From Syntrophomonas sp. UBA5432 (GTDB lineage: Bacteria > Bacillota > Syntrophomonadia > Syntrophomonadales > Syntrophomonadaceae), in the NCBI GenBank assembly GCA_002424365.1, contig DIRQ01000032.1, positions 62,001-126,000 on the forward strand: a DNA stretch of 64,000 bases. Direction: 5' to 3'. This document shows, piece after piece, positions 17,455 through 26,381 of the stretch. Both the position numbers and the translations under genes were made by a program. How positions within the stretch are numbered: position 1 is the first letter of the stretch; every line of letters begins with the position of its first letter. The notes under the pieces were generated by a model, which did not search any database, was not told the DNA's origin, and saw only the letters and a list, made by a program, of their open reading frames with translations.

Positions 17455-18360
17455 GTGTATGATGTAATAATTATCGGTGGGGGACCAGCAGGACTGACTG
17501 CTGCCATTTATACCGGCAGGGCTAAACTGACAACCCTGGTGCTGGAAGCGGCCATGCTGGGTGGAAATGCCGGGCAAACCGACTTAATTGATAATTATCC
17601 AGGCTTTCCCTTTGGTATTAGTGGTAGTGATTTGATGGACAATTTTCTAAAACAGGCAGAGCGCTTTGGAACTGAAATAAGAATAGAGGAAGTAACCGGC
17701 ATAGAAGAGTCACCTGGAGGCAAACGGGTGATTACCACCGAGGGTGAATATCTGGCTCGTGCGGTAATTATTACTGTAGGTGCTAGACGCCGGGAACTGG
17801 AAGTAGAAGGGGAAAAAGAATATCTGGGGCGAGGGGTTTCCTACTGTGCCACCTGTGACGGAGCATTTTTCCAAGATTACCCGGTTGCAGTAGTAGGTGG
17901 GGGCGACTCTGCAGTTAAGGAAGCACTTTACTTGGCTGATATAGCATCTCGGGTTTACCTGATTCATCGCCGGGAGGGTTTTCGGGCTAACCAGACCGCA
18001 GTTGATAAAATGTTGGCTAATGACAAAATTGAACTGAAACTAAACAAGATAGTAAAACGTATACAAGGTGAAGGAATGATGCAAAACTTAACCCTACTGG
18101 ATGTTAAAACAGGAGACGAAGAAAATCTGCAAGTAGAAGGACTATTTGTCAGCATTGGACTGGTGGCAGCGGCAGACTTTATTGAAGGTTTACTGGAAAC
18201 TGCAGATGGTTACATAGTGACCGATAAGAAGATGGCTACATCAGTACCCGGTATTTTTGCTGCTGGAGACATTAGAGTAAAAACAGCACGGCAGGTAGCT
18301 ACTGCTGTAGGTGATGGTGCTTTGGCAGGAATAGCCGTTACTGAGTATTTGAAGGAATAG
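17455..18360 (+). CDS. trxB: Thioredoxin reductase
   Basis: 301 residues, flavoprotein that passes electrons from NADPH through FAD to thioredoxin in the cytoplasm. The FAD-binding GGGPAG is at residues 8-13, the redox-active disulfide is CATC at 131-134 (SYCATCDGAFF), the NADPH-binding GGGDSA follows, and the second FAD motif is GIFAAGDIR. I start it at GTG 17455, right behind AAGGAGAG (17441-17448); the ATG at 17425 abuts a terminator and would add ten residues before the conserved first strand. Length is normal for the low-molecular-weight type. No thioredoxin gene is adjacent. Confidence 0.93.
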   Translation: MYDVIIIGGGPAGLTAAIYTGRAKLTTLVLEAAMLGGNAGQTDLIDNYPGFPFGISGSDLMDNFLKQAERFGTEIRIEEVTGIEESPGGKRVITTEGEYLARAVIITVGARRRELEVEGEKEYLGRGVSYCATCDGAFFQDYPVAVVGGGDSAVKEALYLADIASRVYLIHRREGFRANQTAVDKMLANDKIELKLNKIVKRIQGEGMMQNLTLLDVKTGDEENLQVEGLFVSIGLVAAADFIEGLLETADGYIVTDKKMATSVPGIFAAGDIRVKTARQVATAVGDGALAGIAVTEYLKE

Positions 18361-18429
18361 CGCCACTATTTGCTTTCCCCCCCGCAAACTAGCCCATAGT
18401 ATAATGGGGTGCAGAGGGGAGAGAGAAAA

Positions 18430-19272
18430 ATGTTGGGGATTAAAACGCCCGTTTCACCTAAAGGCATTGTTCTGGTTCTGGTATTTATTTTGCTAATAAC
18501 TTTACTGATAAGTAAAAATAGCCAGTCCCTGATGCGTTTCATGGTTGGACAGGAAGTAAATCTTAAAACTGCAGACTTTGCCCAGTACCAGAGTGAACAT
18601 TATGACATTAAATATACTCCGATAGATGAGCCTTATGTAAAGCTGATTGCAGGGGTAGGCGAAGAAGCTTATGATTCAGTTAGTTCTATGTTTGGCCTTA
18701 AACCAGGTGGCCGGACTATTATAGTAGTATATCCAGATAGCAGCAGTCTTTCTCAAAGCTTTGGTTGGGATAAGGATGCCAATGCTATGGGAGTTTATTG
18801 GGCAGGATCTATCCGAATTTTATCACCCCGAGAATGGTTAGGGGAAAAGGATATGCAGCTATACTTTGCCCGGGAAGGACCTATGGTTCACGAATTTGCT
18901 CACCTAATGGTTGACGAAATCAGTCGAGGGAATTATAATCGCTGGTGGACCGAAGGCATTGCCCAGTATGTTGAAAAGAAAATTACCGGATTTGAGTTTT
19001 CCAGTCCTTTTGCCGGAGACAAAAAGGTTGAGTATTACCAGTTAAAACAACTGGCAAAAAGGTTTGATAAACTTGATCAATCCATAGCTTACTGGGAATC
19101 CTTGCAGGCTACGGAGTATATAGCTGAACGTTATGGAGAGGAAAGCCTGTTTAGTATAACCTGGGAACTAGGTCAGGGTAAAAGTTTGGAACACGCTATC
19201 GAAAAAGTTTTATCAATACCGTATACTGAATGGGAAGAAGATTTTTACCGATATATTACGAAAGACAGTTAA
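18430..19272 (+). CDS. Membrane-anchored gluzincin-type metalloprotease
   Basis: 280 residues from ATG 18430 (GGGGAGAGAG upstream; a longer frame from 18409 lacks a site). One N-terminal membrane helix (about 11-30) and an outside domain with a zinc motif H154-E155-x-x-H158 (VHEFAHLM), then WWTEGIAQYVE supplying the third ligand Glu, the arrangement of peptidase MA-like/M1-related proteins. All key residues are present. The substrate is unknown. TATAAT at 18400-18405 may be its -10 box. It is followed 15 nt later by murA, hinting at cell-envelope co-expression. Confidence 0.75.
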   Translation: MLGIKTPVSPKGIVLVLVFILLITLLISKNSQSLMRFMVGQEVNLKTADFAQYQSEHYDIKYTPIDEPYVKLIAGVGEEAYDSVSSMFGLKPGGRTIIVVYPDSSSLSQSFGWDKDANAMGVYWAGSIRILSPREWLGEKDMQLYFAREGPMVHEFAHLMVDEISRGNYNRWWTEGIAQYVEKKITGFEFSSPFAGDKKVEYYQLKQLAKRFDKLDQSIAYWESLQATEYIAERYGEESLFSITWELGQGKSLEHAIEKVLSIPYTEWEEDFYRYITKDS

Positions 19273-19287
19273 CAAGAGGTGTAAATC

Positions 19288-20541
19288 TTGAAAGATACAT
19301 TGATAATTAGAGGGGGTAACCCTCTTTACGGGACGGTACGGGCCAGTGGGGCGAAAAACGCCGGCCTGGTTATAATGGCTGCCAGTATTATGGCAGATGG
19401 TGAAACTATATTAGATAATGTACCCCGGATACGCGATGTTGAAGTAATGATAAAAATACTAAATGATATAGATGTGGACACACGTTGGAACGAGGATGGT
19501 AGCCTATCCATTTGCTCACCAGCAGGTGGAATTAAGAGCCACACCTCCTATGAGCTGGCCAAATTACTACGTGCGTCCAATCTTTTTCTGGGAGCCATGT
19601 TGGGGCGGCAGCAAGAAGCTACTGTTTCCCTACCGGGAGGATGTGACATAGGTTCACGTCCGATGGATTTGCATATTAAGGGTATTCAGGCTTTAGGGGC
19701 TCAGGTTAATATTGAGCATGGTTATATATTTGCCCGGGTCCAGAAACCGGGAGGTTCACGCATCTATCTGGATTTTCCCAGTGTGGGAGCCACTGAAAAC
19801 ATAATAATGATGGCCTCTAAAACTCCGGGCTTAAGTATAATTGAAAATGCCGCCAAGGAGCCGGAGATAGTGGATTTGGCTAATTTTCTAAACTCCATGG
19901 GAGCCAGAATCAGGGGTGCTGGTACGGATGTTATTAAGATTGAGGGAGTAAAGCAGCTTAAGGCCTGCCGTTATGCCATCATCCCAGATCGGATTGAAGC
20001 TGGTACCTATATGGTAGCCGCAGCTATTTCCGGGGGTGAAGTGATGGTGGAAAATGTTATTCCCACTCATCTGCATCCGATTATAGCCAAACTCCAGGAG
20101 ACTGGAGCTGAGGTTAGAGAGACCAACGGTGGCATTCTGGTAAGAGCTGCCGATAAAATACTGCCGGTTGATATTAAAACCTTACCTTACCCGGGATTTC
20201 CAACCGACATGCAATCACAGATGATGGCTCTATTATCCCTGGGGGAGGGGTCCAGTGTAATCGTAGAGAATGTCTTTGAAAACCGTTTTCAGATAGTTGA
20301 TGAACTGAAACGTATGGGAGCTAATATTAAGGTGGAAGGGCATACCGCGGTGGTAGATGGAGTTAGTACCCTTTATGGAGCCAGGGTAAAAGCAACTGAC
20401 CTGCGGGCTGGTGCGGCTCTGGTGCTGGCAGCTTTGGTAGCCCGGGGCCAAACTGTAATCGACAATGCCATCTATATTTTCCGGGGATATGAAGATATTT
20501 ACACTAAATTACGGGCTTTGGGTGCTAATGTTATAGAGTAG
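19288..20541 (+). CDS. murA: UDP-GlcNAc 1-carboxyvinyltransferase
   Basis: 417 residues, TTG start at 19288 behind AAGAGGTG. The enzyme adds enolpyruvate from PEP to UDP-N-acetylglucosamine, the first committed step of peptidoglycan synthesis, in the cytoplasm. The fosfomycin-target cysteine is in GGCDIGSRP at residue 119, so a Cys-type, presumably fosfomycin-sensitive, enzyme. KNAGL near the N-terminus (the Lys-Asn substrate motif) and the PTDMQ loop are present. Clostridia often have two murA paralogs; which one this is cannot be decided here. Confidence 0.93.
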   Translation: MKDTLIIRGGNPLYGTVRASGAKNAGLVIMAASIMADGETILDNVPRIRDVEVMIKILNDIDVDTRWNEDGSLSICSPAGGIKSHTSYELAKLLRASNLFLGAMLGRQQEATVSLPGGCDIGSRPMDLHIKGIQALGAQVNIEHGYIFARVQKPGGSRIYLDFPSVGATENIIMMASKTPGLSIIENAAKEPEIVDLANFLNSMGARIRGAGTDVIKIEGVKQLKACRYAIIPDRIEAGTYMVAAAISGGEVMVENVIPTHLHPIIAKLQETGAEVRETNGGILVRAADKILPVDIKTLPYPGFPTDMQSQMMALLSLGEGSSVIVENVFENRFQIVDELKRMGANIKVEGHTAVVDGVSTLYGARVKATDLRAGAALVLAALVARGQTVIDNAIYIFRGYEDIYTKLRALGANVIE

Positions 20542-20554
20542 TTAAAAAAGCTAG

Positions 20555-20607
20555 AGGACGGACATTTTACCTTGCTATAGGCAAAGGCAAAATATCCGTC
20601 CTTTTTT
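20555..20607 (+). terminator. Terminator after murA
   Basis: A long stem pairing AGGACGGA...ATTTT with AAAATATCCGTCCT, with an inner CCTTGC/GCAAAGG stem and a run of six T residues. Confidence 0.9.
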
Positions 20608-20705
20608 ATATGGAAGATATTGAACAGTATAATAACAGACCAGGCGTTAGAAAATATTACTGCTTCTTACCGTAAAGGTAAACAGATGGTTCAAGGAGGA
20701 ATGTT

Positions 20706-21779
20706 GTGAACAGGCAAGCAGTCAGGGGAATATTATACTTTCTTATTTTCTTTTGCGTTGGTCTTAGTGCGGTAGCTGTTTATAACCATAAGCCTTCATC
20801 CAGTAAGCCTATTGCTGGACAGGAGCAAATCGTCGTTAGCGGTACTATAAGTAAAGTAGCTGCCCAGGTTAGCCCATCAGTGGTGGGTATAACTAACCTG
20901 AGTAGTGATGGTGATGTATTTAACCAGCGCAAGGTAGAAACAACTGGTTCGGGAGTCATTATCGACAACCAGGGGCATATTGTCAGTAATAATCATGTAG
21001 TAAAAAATGCCCAGCGCCTAATAGTAACTCTGGCGGACGGGACCGAAAAAGAGGCGAAAATAATTGGTACCGACCCCCGTACTGACCTGGCCTTAATTAA
21101 AATAAAGGTTGAACGGAAGGTAACTCCAGTACAATTTGGTGACTCTGATAAACTGATAGTAGGAGAGGAAGTAGTGGCTATCGGTAATCCCCTGGGACTA
21201 AGGTTTGCCCGCTCAGTTACCGCTGGTATAATAAGTGGATTAAACCGTCTGCTGACCACAGAAGAAGGATTTACCTTCCGCCTTATACAGACAGATGCTG
21301 CCATTAATCCGGGTAACAGCGGGGGTGCTCTGGTTAATCTGCAGGGTCAACTGGTAGGAATAAATACGGTTAAGATAGCCGCCGAGGGATTTGAGGGTAT
21401 GGGTTTTTCCATCCCTTCCAACCAGGTAAAAATTGTGATAGAGGATATAAAAAAACACGGGCGGGTTTTACGCCCCTTAATGGGAATCAAAATAATCGGG
21501 GAAATAAGCGGAGATGAGGCCAGGTACTTTAACCTACCGGTTTCCAGCGGTGTAGTGATTGAACCGGCAGCAGGTGGTCCGGCTGCTAAGGCTGGTATTA
21601 AACGTTATGATATTGTATCTTCTCTAGATGGGGTAAAAATAGAAACCGCCTCCCAGCTGCAGGATTTAATATTTAATAAAAAAATTGGTCAGGTAGTTAA
21701 GCTGCAATTGGTAAGACTACCCCATACTCAGGTAGGACAAATAGAGGTTAAAACCATCAAAGTTAAGCTGAATAAGTAA
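20706..21779 (+). CDS. HtrA/DegP-type serine protease
   Basis: 357 residues from GTG 20706 (AAGGAGGA upstream). An N-terminal membrane anchor (about 7-25), a trypsin-like domain with catalytic triad H97 (SNNHVV), D127 (TDLALI) and S205 (GNSGGAL), then one PDZ domain (about 260-345). These proteases degrade or handle misfolded proteins on the outer face of the membrane under envelope stress. Length and single PDZ are typical of Firmicute HtrA-like proteins. It has its own terminator, so it is monocistronic. Confidence 0.92.
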   Translation: MNRQAVRGILYFLIFFCVGLSAVAVYNHKPSSSKPIAGQEQIVVSGTISKVAAQVSPSVVGITNLSSDGDVFNQRKVETTGSGVIIDNQGHIVSNNHVVKNAQRLIVTLADGTEKEAKIIGTDPRTDLALIKIKVERKVTPVQFGDSDKLIVGEEVVAIGNPLGLRFARSVTAGIISGLNRLLTTEEGFTFRLIQTDAAINPGNSGGALVNLQGQLVGINTVKIAAEGFEGMGFSIPSNQVKIVIEDIKKHGRVLRPLMGIKIIGEISGDEARYFNLPVSSGVVIEPAAGGPAAKAGIKRYDIVSSLDGVKIETASQLQDLIFNKKIGQVVKLQLVRLPHTQVGQIEVKTIKVKLNK

Positions 21780-21780
21780 A

Positions 21781-21815
21781 CAGTCCAGATAGGACTAAAC
21801 CTTCTGGACTGTTTT
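21781..21815 (+). terminator. Terminator after htrA-like gene
   Basis: CAGTCCAG ... CTGGACTG with a 15-nt loop and four T residues. Confidence 0.8.
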
Positions 21816-21849
21816 GACTTGCTATAATACTTTAATGAAACCGGGAACC

Positions 21850-22248
21850 TTATTCTTCAACTGGTATGGGAACTACCCTTCTTCTTCCTGTGGTAAATGT
21901 AATGATAACACTTTTACCCAGGCTTTCGCCTGCTTTTGATGTTAGATTGGGACCGATGCGGATAGTATATTTGGTATTGGGCTTCAGTAATCCTATAGGT
22001 TTGATATAAATATTACGGCGTTTTTCAACGGCCGTGGATCGGACTACATTGTAGTCTATTCTCTTCTGCAGACGCTGGCTGTCAGCCCAAAAATCTATTT
22101 GTGTCTTGTTATCTTCCCAGACTGAATCATCTACCACGTTCTTATCAAAAACCAGGGTGATGGTGCCGATATTACGAGCAACGTTGGTAGCACCATTGGC
22201 AGGAATGGAGCTGACAAAACTCAGGGGCTTTTCTCCGGGTTGCGCCAT
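21850..22248 (-). CDS. Ig-like (SbsA/Big_5) single-domain protein A
   Basis: 132 residues; I start it at the ATG behind AAAAGGAGG on the minus strand (MAQPGEKPLSF), not at the longer frame start (22314), which lies in the upstream leader. One bacterial Ig-like domain of the SbsA type: SIPANGATNVARNIGTI, LVFDKNV, KPNTKYTIRIG, LTSKAGE, ITFTTG. There is no signal peptide, which is unusual for this fold, normally part of exported proteins. It is a paralog of the next minus-strand gene, with the same length, motif order and leader. Function is unknown. Confidence 0.78.
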   Translation of the reverse strand: MAQPGEKPLSFVSSIPANGATNVARNIGTITLVFDKNVVDDSVWEDNKTQIDFWADSQRLQKRIDYNVVRSTAVEKRRNIYIKPIGLLKPNTKYTIRIGPNLTSKAGESLGKSVIITFTTGRRRVVPIPVEE

Positions 22249-22427
22249 TTCTATACCTCCTTTTCTTAACTTGGTGTATACTATGCAGGCAAATATAACC
22301 CGGTTACCCCACAAAAAAGGTAAGTTATGGTATATAAGTCACTACTATTATGAGAAAGGTATGGTTAAAAGTCCGTAATGTAAATATGTTATTAACTACA
22401 GTCACATATTTAAGCGTTTTGTATATG

Positions 22428-22456
22428 GGATACACTGGAATATAAACACTGTATCC
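22428..22456. other. Hairpin between the Ig-like genes
   Basis: GGATACA ... TGTATCC with a 15-nt loop, in the gap upstream of gene A. Without a T-run it is not a clear terminator; no other feature stands out in 22249-22531. Confidence 0.45.
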
Positions 22457-22531
22457 TGTTTAATGTTGGCATGAATTTTGCGAGTTAAACATAATTTACC
22501 AAAAAACACAACCCCGGAGATTAGTTAGCCC

Positions 22532-22915
22532 TTATTCAGTTGGAATGATGCCAGTAGGACCGGTGGTAAAGGATACCCGCACGGTTTGGCCCAGAGTTTC
22601 CCCTGCCTTGGATCTCAGATTTCGGCCAATGACAATAGTATATCTGGTGTTGGCACGAAGCCGGTTTACCGGGTGGACAAATATTTTACGGCGCTGGGAG
22701 AAATCAACGGTATCGCGGATTCTGGTGACCCGGATAGCTACCCGGGTGGAACCTCTAAACATACGAATTTGATTACGATTATTGATCCAGACTGCATCAT
22801 TAACAACGTTTTTGTCAAAAAACAGGGTGATAGTTCTGATAGCCGGGGATACATTACGTGACCCACGGGCAGGTACAGAGCGTACAAAATTTAAAGGTCT
22901 GCCGCCATTTGGCAT
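22532..22915 (-). CDS. Ig-like (SbsA/Big_5) single-domain protein B
   Basis: 127 residues. Of two nearby ATGs, the first (22921) is one base from AAGGAGG, too close, while the second (22915) has a 7-nt gap and gives MPNGGRPLNF. The single SbsA-type Ig-like domain carries SVPARGSRNVSPAIRTI, LFFDKNVV, RANTRYTIVIG, LRSKAGE and VSFTTG, clearly a duplicate of the neighbour at 21850, but with more Arg. It has no signal peptide or membrane helix, so it appears cytoplasmic or is exported by another route. The two are tandem with about 280 nt between, each with its own ribosome site. Confidence 0.78.
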   Translation of the reverse strand: MPNGGRPLNFVRSVPARGSRNVSPAIRTITLFFDKNVVNDAVWINNRNQIRMFRGSTRVAIRVTRIRDTVDFSQRRKIFVHPVNRLRANTRYTIVIGRNLRSKAGETLGQTVRVSFTTGPTGIIPTE

Positions 22916-23141
22916 TTTCATACCTCCTTCTTTAGATTTGCTGTATAATATGCAAATAAATAAGTAGGGGCTACTATATAATCAGGTAAATAATGGTGAG
23001 TACTATCTGATACGGATACAAGGGATAGCCATTTTAGTCAGAAATAGAGGCAAGAGATTTCTTTTATTAATGGAATAGGTTGGGACAATAATACTTTTGT
23101 CCAGAGAGGATGGTATACATTTTGCATATAGTGGAGGGACT

Positions 23142-23621
23142 ATGCGATATCGGATAATATCGGCAGGCAAAATTAAAGAGGCTTTTTATTTAAATGGGAT
23201 TAAAGAATACCTAAAAAGACTACAGCCTTATGCCGGAATTGAACTGGTGGATGGTCTGGAGGAAAAAACTAACCCCCGGGCGGGGGAGAGTGAAATTAAT
23301 CGGGTGCTAGACCGGGAGGGTGAGCGGATTTTAAAGTTGGTTGGTGATAATGATATCCTGGTGGCTTTGGATATCCAGGGTAGTAGTATCAGCTCAGAAG
23401 CGTTTGCCCAGCTGGTAGACCGGTGGAACCTTTCCGGTAAATCCCGGGTTAATCTGGTTATAGGAGGATCTCACGGCTTGTCCGAAGAGGTGAAGAGAAG
23501 AGCTAATTACCGTCTCTCCTTTTCCCCCATGACCTTCCCCCATCAGATGGCTGTCCTTATGCTCACCGAACAGCTTTACCGGGGATTTAAAATATTAAAG
23601 AATGAACCGTATCATAAGTAA
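23142..23621 (+). CDS. rlmH: 23S rRNA pseudouridine-1915 N3-methyltransferase
   Basis: 159 residues, the usual RlmH length, from ATG 23142 behind GGAGGG; the longer frame from 23097 is unlikely. It is a SPOUT-class enzyme that methylates pseudouridine 1915 in helix 69 of 23S rRNA using S-adenosylmethionine. The knot motif LVIGGSHGLSEE and the C-terminal FSPMTFPHQMAVLMLTEQLY and NEPYHK are diagnostic. It is followed directly by asnS. Confidence 0.95.
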   Translation: MRYRIISAGKIKEAFYLNGIKEYLKRLQPYAGIELVDGLEEKTNPRAGESEINRVLDREGERILKLVGDNDILVALDIQGSSISSEAFAQLVDRWNLSGKSRVNLVIGGSHGLSEEVKRRANYRLSFSPMTFPHQMAVLMLTEQLYRGFKILKNEPYHK

Positions 23622-23672
23622 GTGAAGGGTGAGATAATAATACATAGATACCTCATTAAAAGGGGGATTAAC

Positions 23673-25067
23673 ATGGAGAAAACAACAGTTAGGCAGCTGG
23701 TACGGGATACCGGCAGATATGCCAATCAGGAAGTGGAAATCAGTGGATGGATTAGGAGCAATCGCGACCAGAAATCCTTCGGGTTTATAGCGCTAAATGA
23801 TGGCACTCATTTTAATACGGTGCAAGTGGTCTATGAAAAGGAGTCCCTGGTCAACTTTGAGGAAGTAACGCGGTTTAGAACGGGTGCAGCGGTTACGGTT
23901 AGAGGGATACTGGTAGAGACCCCACAGGCCAAACAGGCTTTTGAAATAAAAGCCCGGGAGGTCATTTTAGCTGGGGATTCCCCGGAAGATTATCCTATAC
24001 AGCCCAAGCGTCATACCCGGGAGTTTTTACGTGAAGTAGCTCATTTTCGCCCCCGCACCAATTTATTCTCGGCTGTTTTCCGGATACGCTCACTGGCATC
24101 CTACGCTATTCACCAGTTTTTCCAGGAACGAGGATTTCTTTATGTTCATTCTCCAATCATCACTGCCAGTGATGCCGAAGGTGCCGGGGAAATGTTTCGG
24201 GTTACCACTCTAGATGCGAAAAAGCCACCACTTACTGAGGCCGGAGAAGTTGATTTTTTAGAAGACTTTTTTGGCCGCAGAACCAACCTTACTGTAAGCG
24301 GCCAGCTGGAAGCGGAAGCATTTGCGCTCGCTTTTAAGGACGTATATACTTTTGGACCTACATTTCGCGCGGAAAACTCCAATACCGCCCGCCATGCGGC
24401 CGAATTCTGGATGATTGAACCGGAGATTGCCTTTGCCGATTTGAATGATGATATGCAACTGGCTGAAGACATGGTAAAATTCGTGATTAGTTACGTACTG
24501 GAAAATGCCTCTGAAGAAATAAAATTCTGTAACAATTTTGTGGATAAGGGTCTGTTGGCAAGACTACAAAGTATCGTAAACCAGGAATTTGCCGTAATAA
24601 CTTATACCCGGGCAGTGGAAATCTTGCAAACATCGGGGGAGAACTTCGATTACCCGGTGGAATGGGGTAGTGACTTGCAGACGGAGCATGAGCGTTATCT
24701 AACTGAGAAAGTCTTTAAGAGGCCGATCTTTGTAACCGACTATCCCCGAGATATTAAGGCTTTCTATATGCGCCAAAATGATGATGGTAAAACCGTAGCT
24801 GCTATGGATTTATTAGTTCCGGGAGTAGGGGAACTGATTGGAGGTAGTCAAAGGGAAGAAAGGTTGGAGGTTCTGGAAAAAAGGATGGCTGACCTGGGTA
24901 TGCATAAGGAAGAGTTGTGGTGGTATTTGGAGCTGCGAAAATATGGTGGAGTTAAGCATGCCGGATTTGGGCTGGGTTTTGAACGCTTGATTATGTATCT
25001 TACCGGAGTAAGTAATATCCGCGATGTAATCCCCTTCCCCCGAACCGTTAAATCGTGTGAGTTTTAG
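23673..25067 (+). CDS. asnS: Asparaginyl-tRNA synthetase
   Basis: 464 residues from ATG 23673, behind AAAAGGGGG; the upstream part of the frame (from 23622) would be an unsupported extension. N-terminal OB fold for anticodon binding (about 1-110), then the class II core with motif 1 (around [16 protein letters not shown]), motif 2 ([10 protein letters not shown], then [11 protein letters not shown]) and motif 3 ([13 protein letters not shown]). It charges tRNA-Asn directly with asparagine. It follows rlmH closely and may share its transcript. I see no T-box leader. Confidence 0.95.
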   Translation: MEKTTVRQLVRDTGRYANQEVEISGWIRSNRDQKSFGFIALNDGTHFNTVQVVYEKESLVNFEEVTRFRTGAAVTVRGILVETPQAKQAFEIKAREVILAGDSPEDYPIQPKRHTREFLREVAHFRPRTNLFSAVFRIRSLASYAIHQFFQERGFLYVHSPIITASDAEGAGEMFRVTTLDAKKPPLTEAGEVDFLEDFFGRRTNLTVSGQLEAEAFALAFKDVYTFGPTFRAENSNTARHAAEFWMIEPEIAFADLNDDMQLAEDMVKFVISYVLENASEEIKFCNNFVDKGLLARLQSIVNQEFAVITYTRAVEILQTSGENFDYPVEWGSDLQTEHERYLTEKVFKRPIFVTDYPRDIKAFYMRQNDDGKTVAAMDLLVPGVGELIGGSQREERLEVLEKRMADLGMHKEELWWYLELRKYGGVKHAGFGLGFERLIMYLTGVSNIRDVIPFPRTVKSCEF

Positions 25068-25440
25068 TAAGAAAATAGAATTTTAATAGACACAGATAAC
25101 ACAGATTTTTATTAAAATCTTAAGGAAAGCGAAAGCTAACGCTTCCGCTACAAATTAAGAGATAAAATAACTAGACAACCACCCTATTACTGTAGAGGAA
25201 ACTTTAGTTTCCGATGGGAAACGAAGTTTCCCTCATCCATAAGATTAAATGCAACCATAGGATATTGAAAAAATAGGAATTTAGAGTAAGGCATGAGGGG
25301 GAGGGACAGACCCGTGTGTCTGCCCGGTCAACCAGGGAACCCTGGGGGCTTTAATCCTATCCGATATGAAACTGCCTACTAGCGAGCGAACACATGGGTT
25401 CGCCCCTACAGGTAAATTGCCCTGGCTGGCGAGGAAAGTC
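25068..25440. repeat. Intergenic region with palindromic repeats
   Basis: 373 nt without a gene. It begins with a 33-bp sequence (25068-25100) identical to 12433-12465, then carries hairpins GGGAAAC-GAA-GTTTCCC (25216-25232), an R2-like fragment in reverse (GCAACCATAGGAT near 25248), an R1-like tail (about 25280-25300), CCAGGG-AA-CCCTGG (25332-25345) and GCGAAC-ACATGG-GTTCGC (25386-25403). Confidence 0.6.
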
Positions 25441-25443
25441 CGC

Positions 25444-26160
25444 TTACTCTAATTCAGGCTCATAAACGGAATAGTCATCTTTGTCGCTGTCTATAAAGTG
25501 CCACCATTCATAATGAATACTATTAAAACCATGTTTAACCATGATTTCTTCCAGAAAGCGGGCACTGGCTTCGGTTTCCGAGTCTAAATCGCTGTAATCC
25601 CGGTCAGCCCGGGCGGTAAAATTATCGAAGCCAGTGGGCATAACAACTTCCTGGCCGTTTTTATCTACCAGGGTAATATCTACAGCAATACCCCGAGAAT
25701 GATAAGAAAAGCCTTTATGAGGGTTGATAACAAAGCGGGCATCGGGTACCTTTTCCCAGAGTTTGAACTGGGCAGCAGGGGGCCGGTAAGCATCCCAGAC
25801 CTTAACGGTATAACCATGAGTGGTAAATTCCGCTTGAGCAGCCTTTAGTTTTTCTGCGGTTCCCCTTCTTAAATAAGCTGCTTTATCATCATAAATTATA
25901 GCACCGGTAAAATTATCAGGAGTAGCATATTTTAAATCTACTTCTATTCCAGGGATAAACTCGGCCAGGTTTACCATATCCTGCTCAGAAACCTTCGGGG
26001 TAATACCCTTCGTTTCTTCCTGCACAGATTGCTCGGGCAAGGCATTCTCCTGTCTAAGCAGAGATTTATACTGCAGGTAAAGAAACGGGGTTAGTAAAAT
26101 TATAAGTACTATAGCTGCTATTAAACGCCATGTTCTCTGTCCCTGGTTGCTTGATTGCAT
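25444..26160 (-). CDS. D-Ala-D-Ala dipeptidase (VanX-like)
   Basis: 238 residues, ATG 26160 behind GGGGAGGAG on the minus strand. One N-terminal membrane anchor (about 10-30), then an M15D peptidase domain: VDLKYATPDNFTG, VWDAYRPP (catalytic Arg), SYHSRGIAVDITL (zinc His and Asp) and HYEWWHF (catalytic Glu and zinc His). All expected residues are there. VanX-type enzymes cut free D-Ala-D-Ala; outside vancomycin clusters such proteins usually recycle cell-wall dipeptides. No vanHA or vanRS genes are nearby, so a resistance role is unlikely, and the membrane anchor suggests action outside the cytoplasm. Confidence 0.88.
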   Translation of the reverse strand: MQSSNQGQRTWRLIAAIVLIILLTPFLYLQYKSLLRQENALPEQSVQEETKGITPKVSEQDMVNLAEFIPGIEVDLKYATPDNFTGAIIYDDKAAYLRRGTAEKLKAAQAEFTTHGYTVKVWDAYRPPAAQFKLWEKVPDARFVINPHKGFSYHSRGIAVDITLVDKNGQEVVMPTGFDNFTARADRDYSDLDSETEASARFLEEIMVKHGFNSIHYEWWHFIDSDKDDYSVYEPELE

Positions 26161-26381
26161 TAATATAACTCCTCCCCGATTAGTATTTTACAGTAATATG
26201 TGTTAATCTACATAATTATACTACCTGGTTTTTTAACCCTTTATGGTTTCACTATTCCAGTCCATGTTATAATTACAAGCAAAATCAAGACTACTAATCG
26301 ACAGCCTGGTGCTTAAACCTTATTATATAAGGGAGATAATATAATGAGACCAGCCCGTTCTGGCTCGAGGAGGATAGATTA

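Noticed and set aside
25444..26160. Vancomycin-resistance cluster
   Set aside because: A VanX-like dipeptidase alone, without vanH, vanA or vanRS; more likely wall turnover.
26161..26381. T-box leader for glnS
   Set aside because: No T-box core sequence or specifier stem with terminator is seen; same for asnS and argS.
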